Shown piece after piece: positions 8,298 to 16,628 of a stretch of DNA of 64,000 nucleotides; positions within the stretch are counted from its first letter, which is position 1; each line of letters starts with the position of its first letter. Both the position numbers and the translations under genes were made by a program. The DNA lies in contig JAWMQP010000003.1 in the NCBI GenBank assembly GCA_033283335.1, forward strand, positions 517,116 through 581,115, read 5' to 3'. Under the pieces are notes generated by a model. The model had not been told where the DNA came from and searched no databases. It saw only the letters and a list, made by a program, of their open reading frames with translations. This DNA comes from Pseudomaricurvus sp033283335 (GTDB lineage: Bacteria > Pseudomonadota > Gammaproteobacteria > Pseudomonadales > Cellvibrionaceae).

Positions 8298-9583
8298 GTA
8301 GACAGATAAGAAAAGGTAGGCAGAGACCGTTGCGTGGGCTGGTATGGCTGACATGCCTGCTGTGCGCTGGTTGTGGGCTGCAGGGGTATCAAGGCACCGA
8401 TCCCTTGAATGCCGACTTTTTGTCCCGCGCGCTCACGCAGACGGAAGGCGCCATCACGATCACCGCAGCGGTGCCTGACGCAGCTGAGACTCAAAGTCTC
8501 ACTGGGATCGACCTCTATGATCAGGGTGTCCAGCCAGTCTGGTTGAATATCGAAAATTCGGGTGATAGCCACCTGCGTATAGCCCTGCGCAGTATTGACA
8601 GCGAATATTTTTCGCCGATTGAGGTGGCCTACATGAATCGCGGCCCCTACAGTAGGGATGGCTATGAGGCCATGCAACACTGGTTTTATGACCACGGCCT
8701 GCCGCGTTTTGTGCCGGCGGGTGAACGTCGCTCAGGCTTTGTCTACACCCGCTACCGACCGGGCACCAAGGGGTTTAATGTGGATGTATTTCGGGATGGT
8801 CGTGGCCACACGTTTACCTTCTTTGTGCCTATGCCTGGGTTTACCGCAGACTACACGCAGGTGGACTTTTCCAGTCTTTACCCTGCAGAGCGCTTACGTG
8901 ATCTGGATTTAACCACGCTGCGTCAGGTGCTTGAGCAAGATTTACCCTGTTGTGCCTCTGGGCCCAGGGTGGATGATAATGGCGGACCGTTGAATGTGGT
9001 CATGGTGGGCACAACACTGGCGCTGCGCCGCGGTTTACTGCGTGGCGGCTGGCTGGAATCACGAGTTGATACGCCGCTGTTGCAGGGTGCACGCGAACAC
9101 CGTTTCGAGGGCCGTTCTCCAGACGCGATCTTTTCTCTGAACCGCCCCGACGGTAACGAAATGCTTAACCTGCACTTATGGCTGTCGCCCTGGACCGTTG
9201 ACAAGCAACCGGTGTGGGTGGGACAGGTCTATTATCGGGAATTTGCCCAGGGCCTGTTGCGCGGCATTGCCCAGAATGAGGCGTTGCGAAATTCCGCCTT
9301 CCTGTCGCGATTTATTCGCGAGAGTGTGGCCGCCGATATCGATGCAGCTCAGCGCTTTTTATTGCAGAACCTGTGGTACAGCCAATCGCTGTCCGGTTTT
9401 GGTATTGTCAATGGCGTCGGGCCCTCCAGCGAGAATCGACCCGAGCTGACCTTTGACGGTATTGGCTACTTTACCGATGGTTATCGTCATGTGCTCCGGC
9501 TCTCGGAATCGCCTGTGACGCTGGATGGGGTTGAGCTGCTTTACGGCGGACTTAAACTGCCTGACGAGGAGAATGCGCGATGA
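8294..9583 (+). CDS. LssY_C-like lipoprotein, first of a tandem pair
   Basis: 429 residues from a TTG start that overlaps the preceding stop; another TTG at 8330 is possible. The N-terminus has a signal with lipobox CAGC (Cys27). The middle carries the LssY C-terminal signature: GGPLNVVMVGTTLALRRGLLRGGW, then a SPDAIFSLNRPDG segment and LHLWLSPWTVDKQPVWVGQVYY. LssY_C domains occur with PAP2/DedA membrane proteins, but their reaction is unknown. It is a clear paralogue of the next gene: both share an N-terminal VPDAAE...GxDLY block, KSFNVDVF/KGFNVDVF, a Cys-Cys pair (PCC) and YFTDG near the end. Function unknown. Confidence 0.75.
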   Translation: MSRQIRKGRQRPLRGLVWLTCLLCAGCGLQGYQGTDPLNADFLSRALTQTEGAITITAAVPDAAETQSLTGIDLYDQGVQPVWLNIENSGDSHLRIALRSIDSEYFSPIEVAYMNRGPYSRDGYEAMQHWFYDHGLPRFVPAGERRSGFVYTRYRPGTKGFNVDVFRDGRGHTFTFFVPMPGFTADYTQVDFSSLYPAERLRDLDLTTLRQVLEQDLPCCASGPRVDDNGGPLNVVMVGTTLALRRGLLRGGWLESRVDTPLLQGAREHRFEGRSPDAIFSLNRPDGNEMLNLHLWLSPWTVDKQPVWVGQVYYREFAQGLLRGIAQNEALRNSAFLSRFIRESVAADIDAAQRFLLQNLWYSQSLSGFGIVNGVGPSSENRPELTFDGIGYFTDGYRHVLRLSESPVTLDGVELLYGGLKLPDEENAR

Positions 9584-10812
9584 TCCGAGCTCCGTACCTC
9601 GCTTTGCTGATGTTGTTGGCGCATTCATTGACGTCCCACAGCGCGCCTGTACCACCACCCAATGATCGTTTACAGGAGCGTGTCTACGGAGATATCACCG
9701 TCAAGGTCGCGGTGCCCGATGCGGCGGAAGCACAGGACTTGTTTGGTGCCGATCTCTACGCGCAGAATATCCAACCCGTCTGGGTGAGTGTGCACAACGA
9801 AGGTAAGATACCGGTATTTCTCTCGAAGATGGGCATCGACCACGCCTATTACGCTCCCCGTGAGGCGTTACAGAGGGTGCTTGTGTCTGGTCAGACGATA
9901 GGGACTACCCTGCTTGAAAACGCCGCGATGGATCGTATTGAAATTCCGCCACTTTCTCAGCGAGCAGGCTATGTATTCACCCGGGTGGATGAGGGCACCA
10001 AGTCGTTTAATGTGGATGTATTCAGCAATTCCGCCGTTGCGCAAATGAGCTTCTTCGTACCCGTACCCGGTCTGCGTTTGGATCATTATGATTTCGACTC
10101 GGATGCGCTCTATAACGGCGATGACATTCGTGAGCTGACCCTGCCGGATCTGGTTGCGGCTCTGGAGAATTTGCCATGTTGTGTCCGTGATACCAGCGGT
10201 GAAGACCGTGGTGATCCCTTGAATCTGGTTTTGGTGGGGGAGGTAGAGGACCTCTATTACGCGTTTATGCGCGCCGGCTGGGACGAAACCGAAACCATCT
10301 ACGCCAACAGCCTGCTGAAGACCGCCGCCTCGGCCATCACCGGTGGTCGATACCGTTATTCACCCGTCAGTGCACTCTACGTCTTCGACCGCCCTCAGGA
10401 TGTCGCTCTGCAGCGAGCTCGTAGCAGTATCCACGAACGCAATCACCTGCGCTTGTGGCTGACGCCGCTGCGATTTGAGGGGCAGCCGGTATGGGTTGGC
10501 CAAATCAGTCGCGATATCGGCGTTCGCTTTACTACCCGTACGATCACCACACACAAGATCGATCCGGACGTGGATGAGACGCGGGAATTTCTGCTGGAGG
10601 ATCTTGCCTATACCCAGGGTCTCCTGCGTTTTGGCTACATCGGCGGTGTCGGGGCCGCCAGTTACGAAGAGCCTCGGACCAACCTCACCGGCGATCCTTA
10701 TTTTACCGACGGCAGGCGTATCGTAATGTGGTTGTCCGGTAGCCCCACGGCGCTTGATGAGGTGACGTTTGTTGATCTGTCACCCTGGTATACTGGACAA
10801 AATGGCAACTAG
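9580..10812 (+). CDS. Secreted LssY_C-like protein, second of a tandem pair
   Basis: 410 residues with a signal peptide (about 1-21). The N-terminal part (VPDAAEAQDLFGADLYAQ, KSFNVDVF) forms a beta-rich region shared with the upstream paralogue. The middle and end fit the LssY C-terminal domain: GDPLNLVLVGEVEDLYYAFMRAGW, then SPVSALYVFDRPQDVALQ and NHLRLWLTPLRFEGQPVWVGQISRD. ATGA overlap with the upstream gene shows translational coupling, so the PLD lipoprotein and the two LssY_C-like proteins are probably made together. No catalytic residues are known for this domain. The adjacent convergent gene is pyrD. Confidence 0.78.
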   Translation: MIRAPYLALLMLLAHSLTSHSAPVPPPNDRLQERVYGDITVKVAVPDAAEAQDLFGADLYAQNIQPVWVSVHNEGKIPVFLSKMGIDHAYYAPREALQRVLVSGQTIGTTLLENAAMDRIEIPPLSQRAGYVFTRVDEGTKSFNVDVFSNSAVAQMSFFVPVPGLRLDHYDFDSDALYNGDDIRELTLPDLVAALENLPCCVRDTSGEDRGDPLNLVLVGEVEDLYYAFMRAGWDETETIYANSLLKTAASAITGGRYRYSPVSALYVFDRPQDVALQRARSSIHERNHLRLWLTPLRFEGQPVWVGQISRDIGVRFTTRTITTHKIDPDVDETREFLLEDLAYTQGLLRFGYIGGVGAASYEEPRTNLTGDPYFTDGRRIVMWLSGSPTALDEVTFVDLSPWYTGQNGN

Positions 10813-10841
10813 TTTGTTTGAATGTCACCAGGGAGGATCAC

Positions 10842-11786
10842 TCAGAGTTCGCGAAGTTTTCCCCTGAAATCATTGACAGTTTGGTAGCCCTTGCTGCGCA
10901 TGATTGCCTGTAATTCATTTCCAATACGTTCGAAGCAACTGGTACCTTCCCGCATTAACTGTGTGCCTACCTGTACAGCACTGGCGCCACAGAGAATATG
11001 CTCAAAAGCATCCACGCCACTTTTTACGCCACCACAGCCGATAATCGCAATATCACTGTTCAGCAACGTATAAAACTTGCGCACATTCGCCAGCGCCGTT
11101 GGCTTGATGAAATCCCCTCCAATGCCGCCAAAGCCCGACTTGGGTTTAATCACGACGGCCTCGGAGGCGGTGTCAATGACCAAACCATTACCAATGCTGT
11201 TAACACAGGTGACAAAGGCTAGAGGAAAATCGTTCAGTACCTGGGCCATCATGTCAAAGTGGGGCAGGTCAAAATAGGGCGGGAGTTTAACTCCCAGGGG
11301 CTGTTTGGCATGCTCAAATACCCGCTCCAGCAATACGCGACTTTGTTCGAAGTCATAACCAGTCTGGGGCTTGCCCGGCAAGTTGGGGCAGGAAAGATTT
11401 AATTCGACAGCATCGATTCCGCAGTGACTGGCTAACGCGCTAATGATTTTGACATTGTCGTCGAAGCTCATCCCTGACACCGACATAATATAGGGCTTGT
11501 GGTGTATGGTCTGGGCCCGTTCAGCGAAGTCCAGATAGTAGCGGTACCCCTGGTTGGGCAGTCCCATACTGTTGATGCTGCCCCAGTCGGTTTCATAGTA
11601 GCGTGGTTCAGGGTTGCCCTGGCGGGGTTCCAGAGTAGCGCTTTTGCTGAGAATGGCACCAGCAGAACTGTTGCCCAGCGCGTCAAGTTGCTCGTGAAAG
11701 GTGCACAGTGGGCCAGAAGCGTTATAAAGACAAGATGTGAGAGAACAACCAGCGATGGAAGTGGAAAGAGACAAGATGTCAGACAT
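10842..11786 (-). CDS. pyrD: Dihydroorotate dehydrogenase, class 1A (fumarate-dependent type)
   Basis: 314 residues; oxidises dihydroorotate to orotate in pyrimidine synthesis using FMN. It is a soluble class 1 enzyme: there is no N-terminal membrane helix of the class 2 type. The active-site base is a cysteine (Cys133 in NLSCPNLPGKPQ), Lys48 is in SKSAT, and FMN-phosphate-binding GG motifs (IIGCGGVKSG) follow. The NLSCPNxPGKPQ form is that of class 1A enzymes such as Lactococcus PyrDA, which use fumarate as electron acceptor. Gammaproteobacteria normally rely on the quinone-linked class 2 enzyme, so this may be a transferred or second copy. It is a single gene on the minus strand, divergent from the next one. 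Confidence 0.93.
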   Translation of the reverse strand: MSDILSLSTSIAGCSLTSCLYNASGPLCTFHEQLDALGNSSAGAILSKSATLEPRQGNPEPRYYETDWGSINSMGLPNQGYRYYLDFAERAQTIHHKPYIMSVSGMSFDDNVKIISALASHCGIDAVELNLSCPNLPGKPQTGYDFEQSRVLLERVFEHAKQPLGVKLPPYFDLPHFDMMAQVLNDFPLAFVTCVNSIGNGLVIDTASEAVVIKPKSGFGGIGGDFIKPTALANVRKFYTLLNSDIAIIGCGGVKSGVDAFEHILCGASAVQVGTQLMREGTSCFERIGNELQAIMRSKGYQTVNDFRGKLREL

Positions 11787-11854
11787 AACAAGGGCTTACT
11801 GTGGCGGCTGCTGTGGCTAAAATAAAAGCATAGACATTGTCATTGAGGTATTCA

Positions 11855-11883
11855 AAACCTGGGTTCATGATTAACCCAGGTTT
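11855..11883. repeat. Perfect inverted repeat between divergent pyrD and the 249-residue gene
   Basis: Arms AAACCTGGGTT (11855-11865) and AACCCAGGTTT (11873-11883) with a 7-nt spacer. It lies 28 bases before the ATG at 11912. There is no long T run on either side, and no plus-strand gene reads into it, so it is more likely an operator or a leader hairpin than a terminator. Confidence 0.6.
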
Positions 11884-11911
11884 ACCGAAGACGACTCGAA
11901 AGCGAGATTAA

Positions 11912-12661
11912 ATGATGACTGTTGAAATTGTTGATATCTCTCGGCCTATGGTGGCGTCTGGCGGAACAATCTATGTACAGGGATTAGGAGAAAGAAAAGA
12001 GAATCTGGTCACTTTTAATTTAACGATCGAAAATACTGGAAGTGAATCGATATTGCTGAGAGTCGTTACAAAAGTTGCAGGTATTGAGCGAAATAGGTCC
12101 GATCAATTTGAGGTTGGATCAGGACAGCGATTGCAAAAATTTATACATTTTCAAATGCTTCGTGAGCCAGGTGATATTGGTTTTAGTCGTTTTGTTGGGA
12201 CAGGTTCACCTTTGACTGTATGTCTGAAAGATTCGGAGGAGCGCATTCTTGACAGAAAGAGCCCTTCAATCGACTGGATAACCCGTCCTGTAGAGGCTGC
12301 TATCGATCTGGATCTAAGGCTCTATCGGCTAATGGTATATACCCGAAGTGTTGAAGACACTCTAAGAGCGACCGTCAACATTGAAAATACAGGCACTCAT
12401 TCGTGGGAAAATAATGTGTCGGTTACTGTGCAGTATTTCAAAGGCCGGGGTGGTCGATTATCACCTTTCGATGGAGTTTCAGGGGAAACCAGAGCTTTAA
12501 GGCCCGCGTTGGGTCCCGGTGAGTCGATTGAGCTTGAATATCAATTAGATACTACGTTGCCACATGGTTGGTATACAGTTAAGGCCTTCCTGGGGAGCGA
12601 CCAAGATGGCAAGCAAGATAATAATACTTTATGGAAAGAGTTTTATGTATATCGCTGGTGA
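11912..12661 (+). CDS. Unknown protein with two CARDB-like beta-sandwich segments
   Basis: 249 residues, not recognised as a named family. Two repeats resemble CARDB/NEW3-type immunoglobulin-like domains: VTFNLTIENTGSESILLRVV near 30-50 and TLRATVNIENTGTHSWENNV near 150-170, each ending in a strand with the pattern of cell-surface adhesion modules. There is no signal peptide or membrane segment, which is odd for such modules; a different export route or a cytosolic role is possible. It is a single gene with an inverted repeat just upstream. Its base composition is AT-richer than the flanking genes, which may mean transfer. Function unknown. Confidence 0.7.
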   Translation: MMTVEIVDISRPMVASGGTIYVQGLGERKENLVTFNLTIENTGSESILLRVVTKVAGIERNRSDQFEVGSGQRLQKFIHFQMLREPGDIGFSRFVGTGSPLTVCLKDSEERILDRKSPSIDWITRPVEAAIDLDLRLYRLMVYTRSVEDTLRATVNIENTGTHSWENNVSVTVQYFKGRGGRLSPFDGVSGETRALRPALGPGESIELEYQLDTTLPHGWYTVKAFLGSDQDGKQDNNTLWKEFYVYRW

Positions 12662-12884
12662 ACATGAATCCATATTGTCGATTTGACTGACTATATATTT
12701 TTTTCTTACTGTATTAGAGGATAATTTTCTAGGGCTACAAGGATTGGTATGTCAGTTACCTGGCTGAGTAATGATGGCAGAAAGGTCAGGGTTGGGAAAA
12801 GGATACGCCGTGTTAGGTAGGCTTGCATCGTAGTTAACTCTATGAAAATTTTAGGGCTAGATAACACTAGTACAGCGAAATATC

Positions 12885-14061
12885 CTACTGAAAAATCACT
12901 CGACTTCCGCTTGCACCATCGGGTTCAATTCGATCGAAATCCAGGTAACTGTACTCCAGGGTCAGTTTATTGCGGTGCCCAGCAAAGAACCAGTTCATGC
13001 CAACGGTGTATTCCCAGTTGTTGTTGCCACTTTCATCCCGATCCGGGTCGTACCAGGCCTGACGGGCATAAAACTCCAGCTTTCCCGGTACTTCTTGCAA
13101 GTGATGGGGGATGTAACCCAGCTGAACGTAGTAACCCAATAGATCGGTCTGCTGGTTATTGACCGTATCGTCGATACGTTTGTAATGCGCTTCTTGCTGC
13201 CAGGACCAGCCCCGGTATTTAAAGGCGCTTTCGAGCAGCCATTGGTTAATGTCGTACTGTCCGTCTTGCCCGGATTCATAGTCTGGCAACTGTCCGCCGC
13301 CATCCGTAGAGAAGCGAGTGTAGGGGCTGCTGTTACTGACAGCCGCCAAGGCTATAAATGACACCAATGATTCGTGGAACTTGAGATCTGAGCCGGTAAA
13401 ACCCAGCTCTTCGCCGTTAGGGTTCCACTGCAGGCGTAGCATGACCATGGGATCGCTGTCATCGTTAGACAATTCACCGCGACCGGTGCCGGTCAATAGT
13501 GACGCCCAGTAACTGATGTTACTGATACCTTCTCCCAAGTTGCCAAACAGGGATACACCTTGTTGACGATCAATGGTAAACACACTATTCAATAGGGAAC
13601 GATCCACTGTTTGCGCTTGCCGGAAGAGATAATACGCTCCTGGGAAAAATGGGCCTTCCATTGACCGATCTTGAATTTCAAGTGAGGATTGCGCTCAATC
13701 ATGATCCTCGCATCCAGCAGGTGCGGGCCTTTCACATCCTCTTCAAAATAAAATTTAAACCATGGTTGAAACAGGTGGCCACCGAGCTTGATGCGGGCGC
13801 GGTTGATACTGGTTTCAGTATCGTCGGCATCAAAGCCTTCCTCAGAGCCGGGAAACCCGTCAAAAGGATTGGCGGCTCGGAACTGGGCGCGAAAATCCAG
13901 CTCTACCTTATGACGTCCATCGTTAATGTCGAACACAATGACATCGGGGCGTGTTATTTTAAGGCCCGTCCGAGAGGGGGGGCGGCCAAGAGGATTGCAG
14001 AAGTACTGGCCATCAATATGCCGAGTCCCGTTATGAACAATCTTGTTTGCCAGCCCATCAT
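12885..14061 (-). pseudogene. OprO/OprP-type phosphate-selective porin gene broken by two frameshifts
   Basis: Three pieces in different frames make one porin. A signal peptide starts at ATG 14061 (GGAG upstream; hydrophobic core IL...LLAA) and runs into a stop after a run of seven G (13976-13982, C on the coding strand). The frame then shifts to GLKITRPDVIVFDINDGRHK and continues to SQERIISSGKR near 13612. There a single missing base puts the rest (QTVDRSLLNSVFTIDRQQG) in the next frame, down to the final strand LTLEYSYLDFD and a terminal Phe-Gln. Each shift is repaired by one base. OprP-type porins are trimeric outer-membrane anion channels. The breaks may be real decay, slippage at the homopolymer, or sequencing error. 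Confidence 0.82.
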
Positions 14062-14397
14062 TATCTCCACTTGGTATCTCTGAAGTTTAGACGGGCTAAG
14101 GGAGTAACTGACAACTCTGAAATCCCAGTTTGTTTAAGGAGTTCAGTGCCGAAACATACCCCGTTTTGTTGGGGTGAACATTGTTGTCACTTAGTAATCT
14201 TTTCCCAGGTCTGTAGGCTGGACAGTAAGCTTTCCTGTGACTATTCTTTCTCGATAATCAAATTGCATTTATTGCATTAAGTGGTGACCGGTGTTTGTCG
14301 TGACGCTCACTGTTTACAGTGACGACCATTCCTCCTGAATTTTGCACTTCAATCAACAAAGAGTCCAGGGAAGGTTGTCTCGCTTCAGGTTAATACC
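14062..14397. other. 336-base gene-free stretch between porin remnant and CHASE2 operon
   Basis: No convincing coding region. It must hold the promoters of the two divergent units. Two small inverted repeats are visible: ACCCC (14158-14162) with GGGGT (14171-14175), and TCACTG (14307-14312) with CAGTGA (14317-14322). Neither has a T run that would make it a terminator. No known regulator box was recognised. Confidence 0.5.
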
Positions 14398-16173
14398 ATG
14401 GATGGTGCAATTCCCGAAAAATCAAAAATCATCTTCAGCATACTGAAACGATTTGTTTTGTCGTTTTTCCTTATCGCGATTTATATAGGATCAAATTCCC
14501 TTGATCCCTTTGGCCTTGAAGACCTCGCCAATGATTTATCTACCAAAACGTTTACCAATATAATTTCACCTTTTTATGGAAAGTATGATGGAACCTCTGA
14601 TTTTGAGCTGGAAAGGGAGGTGTATAAGTCACGTCAAATCCAGGATGACATATTGGTCGTGCTGATTGGCGACAACGACGGAATTGCTTCTCAGTGGCCG
14701 GTTCATGATTTACGTAAATTTTCTCGGCCATTGCGTCGTCTTGAAGAAAATGGCGCTGCCTTAACCTTTCTGGATATTTATTTTGACGATCGCATACCCA
14801 GCGGCTCGGAAAAGCCATGTCGAGATACTAATAGTGTCTCCACACGACATGATCAGCTACAAAGTCTATTGACTTTTGCGGGTGGGCTGAAGATGCCGGT
14901 AATTTTTGGTGAACTGCTTGGGCATCGACTGAATACCACCCCAGTAGACTGTGTGACCGGGGTTCAACACGTTATACCGATCGATACGGCTTTGATTGAA
15001 TCTCGTGCAAATGCTGGATTTTACAAGCTATATCATAAGGAGGCGGGGTCATCAGGAATTTCTGGCGTTCGAAATACGCCCGCTATGGCAATGTACCTGC
15101 AATGGTGTCGACAGCATTCGGATGCTTGTCAGCGTCAGCTTTCAACTTCAGGAAGAAAGGAACATGACGAGATGTTTCTCTACTGGGGTTTTGCTCCCAA
15201 TGAACTGATGGTTAAGGAGACGTATCTTGGAGGGCAAGATTGTGTCAAAGGCTCTTATGGGTTTTGGGGTAATCTTGTTCAAAGCTTTCGGTTACTAATA
15301 CGCAGTGTTACTCACAGTCCGAATGATGCCGCTGCTGACAGCCGACTTGGTGACGAACGACTATGTCCCTACCATATGCAGATTGGATGGGACCGCCTGT
15401 TTTCACTTAATGATGAAGAGTTCCGGTCTCTGGTTGGTGGGCGAATGATTCTTATAGGTACTAGTCTTTCAAAGCATCCAGACTGGCAGTATTCACCGGT
15501 TCATGGTTATCTTCCAGGTGTTTTTTATCATGCTATGGCTTTAGATAATTTGATTGCTTTTCAGGAAAACTATATACGTTCTTCTGTAGATTTAAATGGA
15601 GCACATCATTTTCCTGTCTTCCTTCTTGTGTTGCAGACATCTGTGGGAATCTTTATCCAGTTTTTGCGAGGAGCGAAAGCGGATAAAAATTCAATACATC
15701 GAATTAATTGGGTGTTTGGAATCTTTAGTGCAGTGCTAGTGAGTACGTGCGTATGGTATGTCTCCAGTTTTAAAAATTCTGAACCCGGCAATTGGATTGG
15801 TCTTGCGACATTGTTGCTTGTTCTTGGTTTGGATTCTGGCGGTGAGTCTTCCCGGTATGAAGGCAAAGCTACATTGGCTCAAAAGTTATTCGGAGTATGG
15901 TCGAAGAGTCAGGCAATTACTTTTGAAGCAATGATCAAACAGTGGTTTGTCATGATGGAGAAAATGTTATTCCCAGTGGTTGTAGCTGCCATCGGATTTT
16001 GTCTGGTTGTGATTCCACAATCTCTTCGATTGCAAAGATTTAATGCTTTTATTGATCGGTACGATTATGCATTGATGTTCTTTTTTATGGGTCTTTTATT
16101 GGTCCTATTAGTTTTTCTGGTTTTGATGATTGTCAGGTCTGGCGTGAAAATACTCAGGAGTAAAGAGAAGTGA
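14398..16173 (+). CDS. CHASE2-domain membrane protein without an output domain
   Basis: 591 residues. One membrane helix near 17-34 is followed by a large extracytoplasmic region (about 35-400) with CHASE2 features: DDILVVLIGDND (83-94), WPVHDL (100-105), and GAALTFLDIYFDD (119-131). The end of the region has LVGGRMILIGTSL and a conserved YLPGVFYHAMALDNLI. Then come several hydrophobic segments from about 404 (two helices, a third near 463-478, and two more near 520-580). CHASE2 is a sensor domain usually attached to adenylate cyclases or kinases; here no such output domain is present, only membrane helices. It is the first gene of an operon with a small secreted protein (GTGA overlap) and an M48 protease. 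The operon is AT-richer than its surroundings. Confidence 0.82.
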   Translation: MDGAIPEKSKIIFSILKRFVLSFFLIAIYIGSNSLDPFGLEDLANDLSTKTFTNIISPFYGKYDGTSDFELEREVYKSRQIQDDILVVLIGDNDGIASQWPVHDLRKFSRPLRRLEENGAALTFLDIYFDDRIPSGSEKPCRDTNSVSTRHDQLQSLLTFAGGLKMPVIFGELLGHRLNTTPVDCVTGVQHVIPIDTALIESRANAGFYKLYHKEAGSSGISGVRNTPAMAMYLQWCRQHSDACQRQLSTSGRKEHDEMFLYWGFAPNELMVKETYLGGQDCVKGSYGFWGNLVQSFRLLIRSVTHSPNDAAADSRLGDERLCPYHMQIGWDRLFSLNDEEFRSLVGGRMILIGTSLSKHPDWQYSPVHGYLPGVFYHAMALDNLIAFQENYIRSSVDLNGAHHFPVFLLVLQTSVGIFIQFLRGAKADKNSIHRINWVFGIFSAVLVSTCVWYVSSFKNSEPGNWIGLATLLLVLGLDSGGESSRYEGKATLAQKLFGVWSKSQAITFEAMIKQWFVMMEKMLFPVVVAAIGFCLVVIPQSLRLQRFNAFIDRYDYALMFFFMGLLLVLLVFLVLMIVRSGVKILRSKEK

Positions 16174-16601
16174 AATCTGTTGTTTTGGGGCTGGTATTGA
16201 TGTGCCTAAGTATTAATTCGGTGATGGGAAAGGCGGATGGTTTACGTCGATACGTGACGAATTTCTACGCCGAAGTTCTACATGGGTACGATGAAAATGA
16301 CCCTTACAAGGAGGTGCTTACTCTGAAAAATCCAAAGAATTCCCTGGAACAATTTAGCGTTGATTTAGCTGGTAAAAGCCTGAAGGCTTACCTGGCCGTA
16401 GTGGGAGAAGATTCTGGCGAGGGGCTTTGGCTTATTGAGTTATCAGGTCGAAGGTATTGGGTGGAAAAGGTGGCAGTGGAAGTTCAGCCATCATCCATCC
16501 CAGGAAAAACTTGTGAATCCTACGCCGCGGTGGGTGGTAAAGCGGAAGTCACTGAAATTGCCGGAACAGTAGGTTTAGGTAAGGAATGCAAGCCAAAGTA
16601 A
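16170..16601 (+). CDS. Small secreted protein of unknown function
   Basis: 143 residues from a GTG that overlaps the CHASE2 stop by four bases. A signal peptide (about 1-20) is followed by an 120-residue domain with no family I recognise; two cysteines (near 115 and 140) could form a disulfide. The gene sits between the CHASE2 membrane protein and the M48 protease (27-base gap), so it is probably periplasmic and may link the two. The association is inference only. Confidence 0.72.
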   Translation: MKSVVLGLVLMCLSINSVMGKADGLRRYVTNFYAEVLHGYDENDPYKEVLTLKNPKNSLEQFSVDLAGKSLKAYLAVVGEDSGEGLWLIELSGRRYWVEKVAVEVQPSSIPGKTCESYAAVGGKAEVTEIAGTVGLGKECKPK

Positions 16602-16628
16602 TTTGAGTTCTTTGGATGGAGTTGTCGC

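Noticed and set aside
12674..12720. TGTCGA in the gap near 12674 as a second ECF42 promoter
   Set aside because: No CGAC/CGTC at 16-17 bases; the sequence there is an AT-rich run.
12749..12820. Possible 23-residue peptide (MSVTWLSNDG...) in the gap after the beta-sandwich gene
   Set aside because: Too short, no homology that I recognise, and only a modest binding site; noise is more likely.
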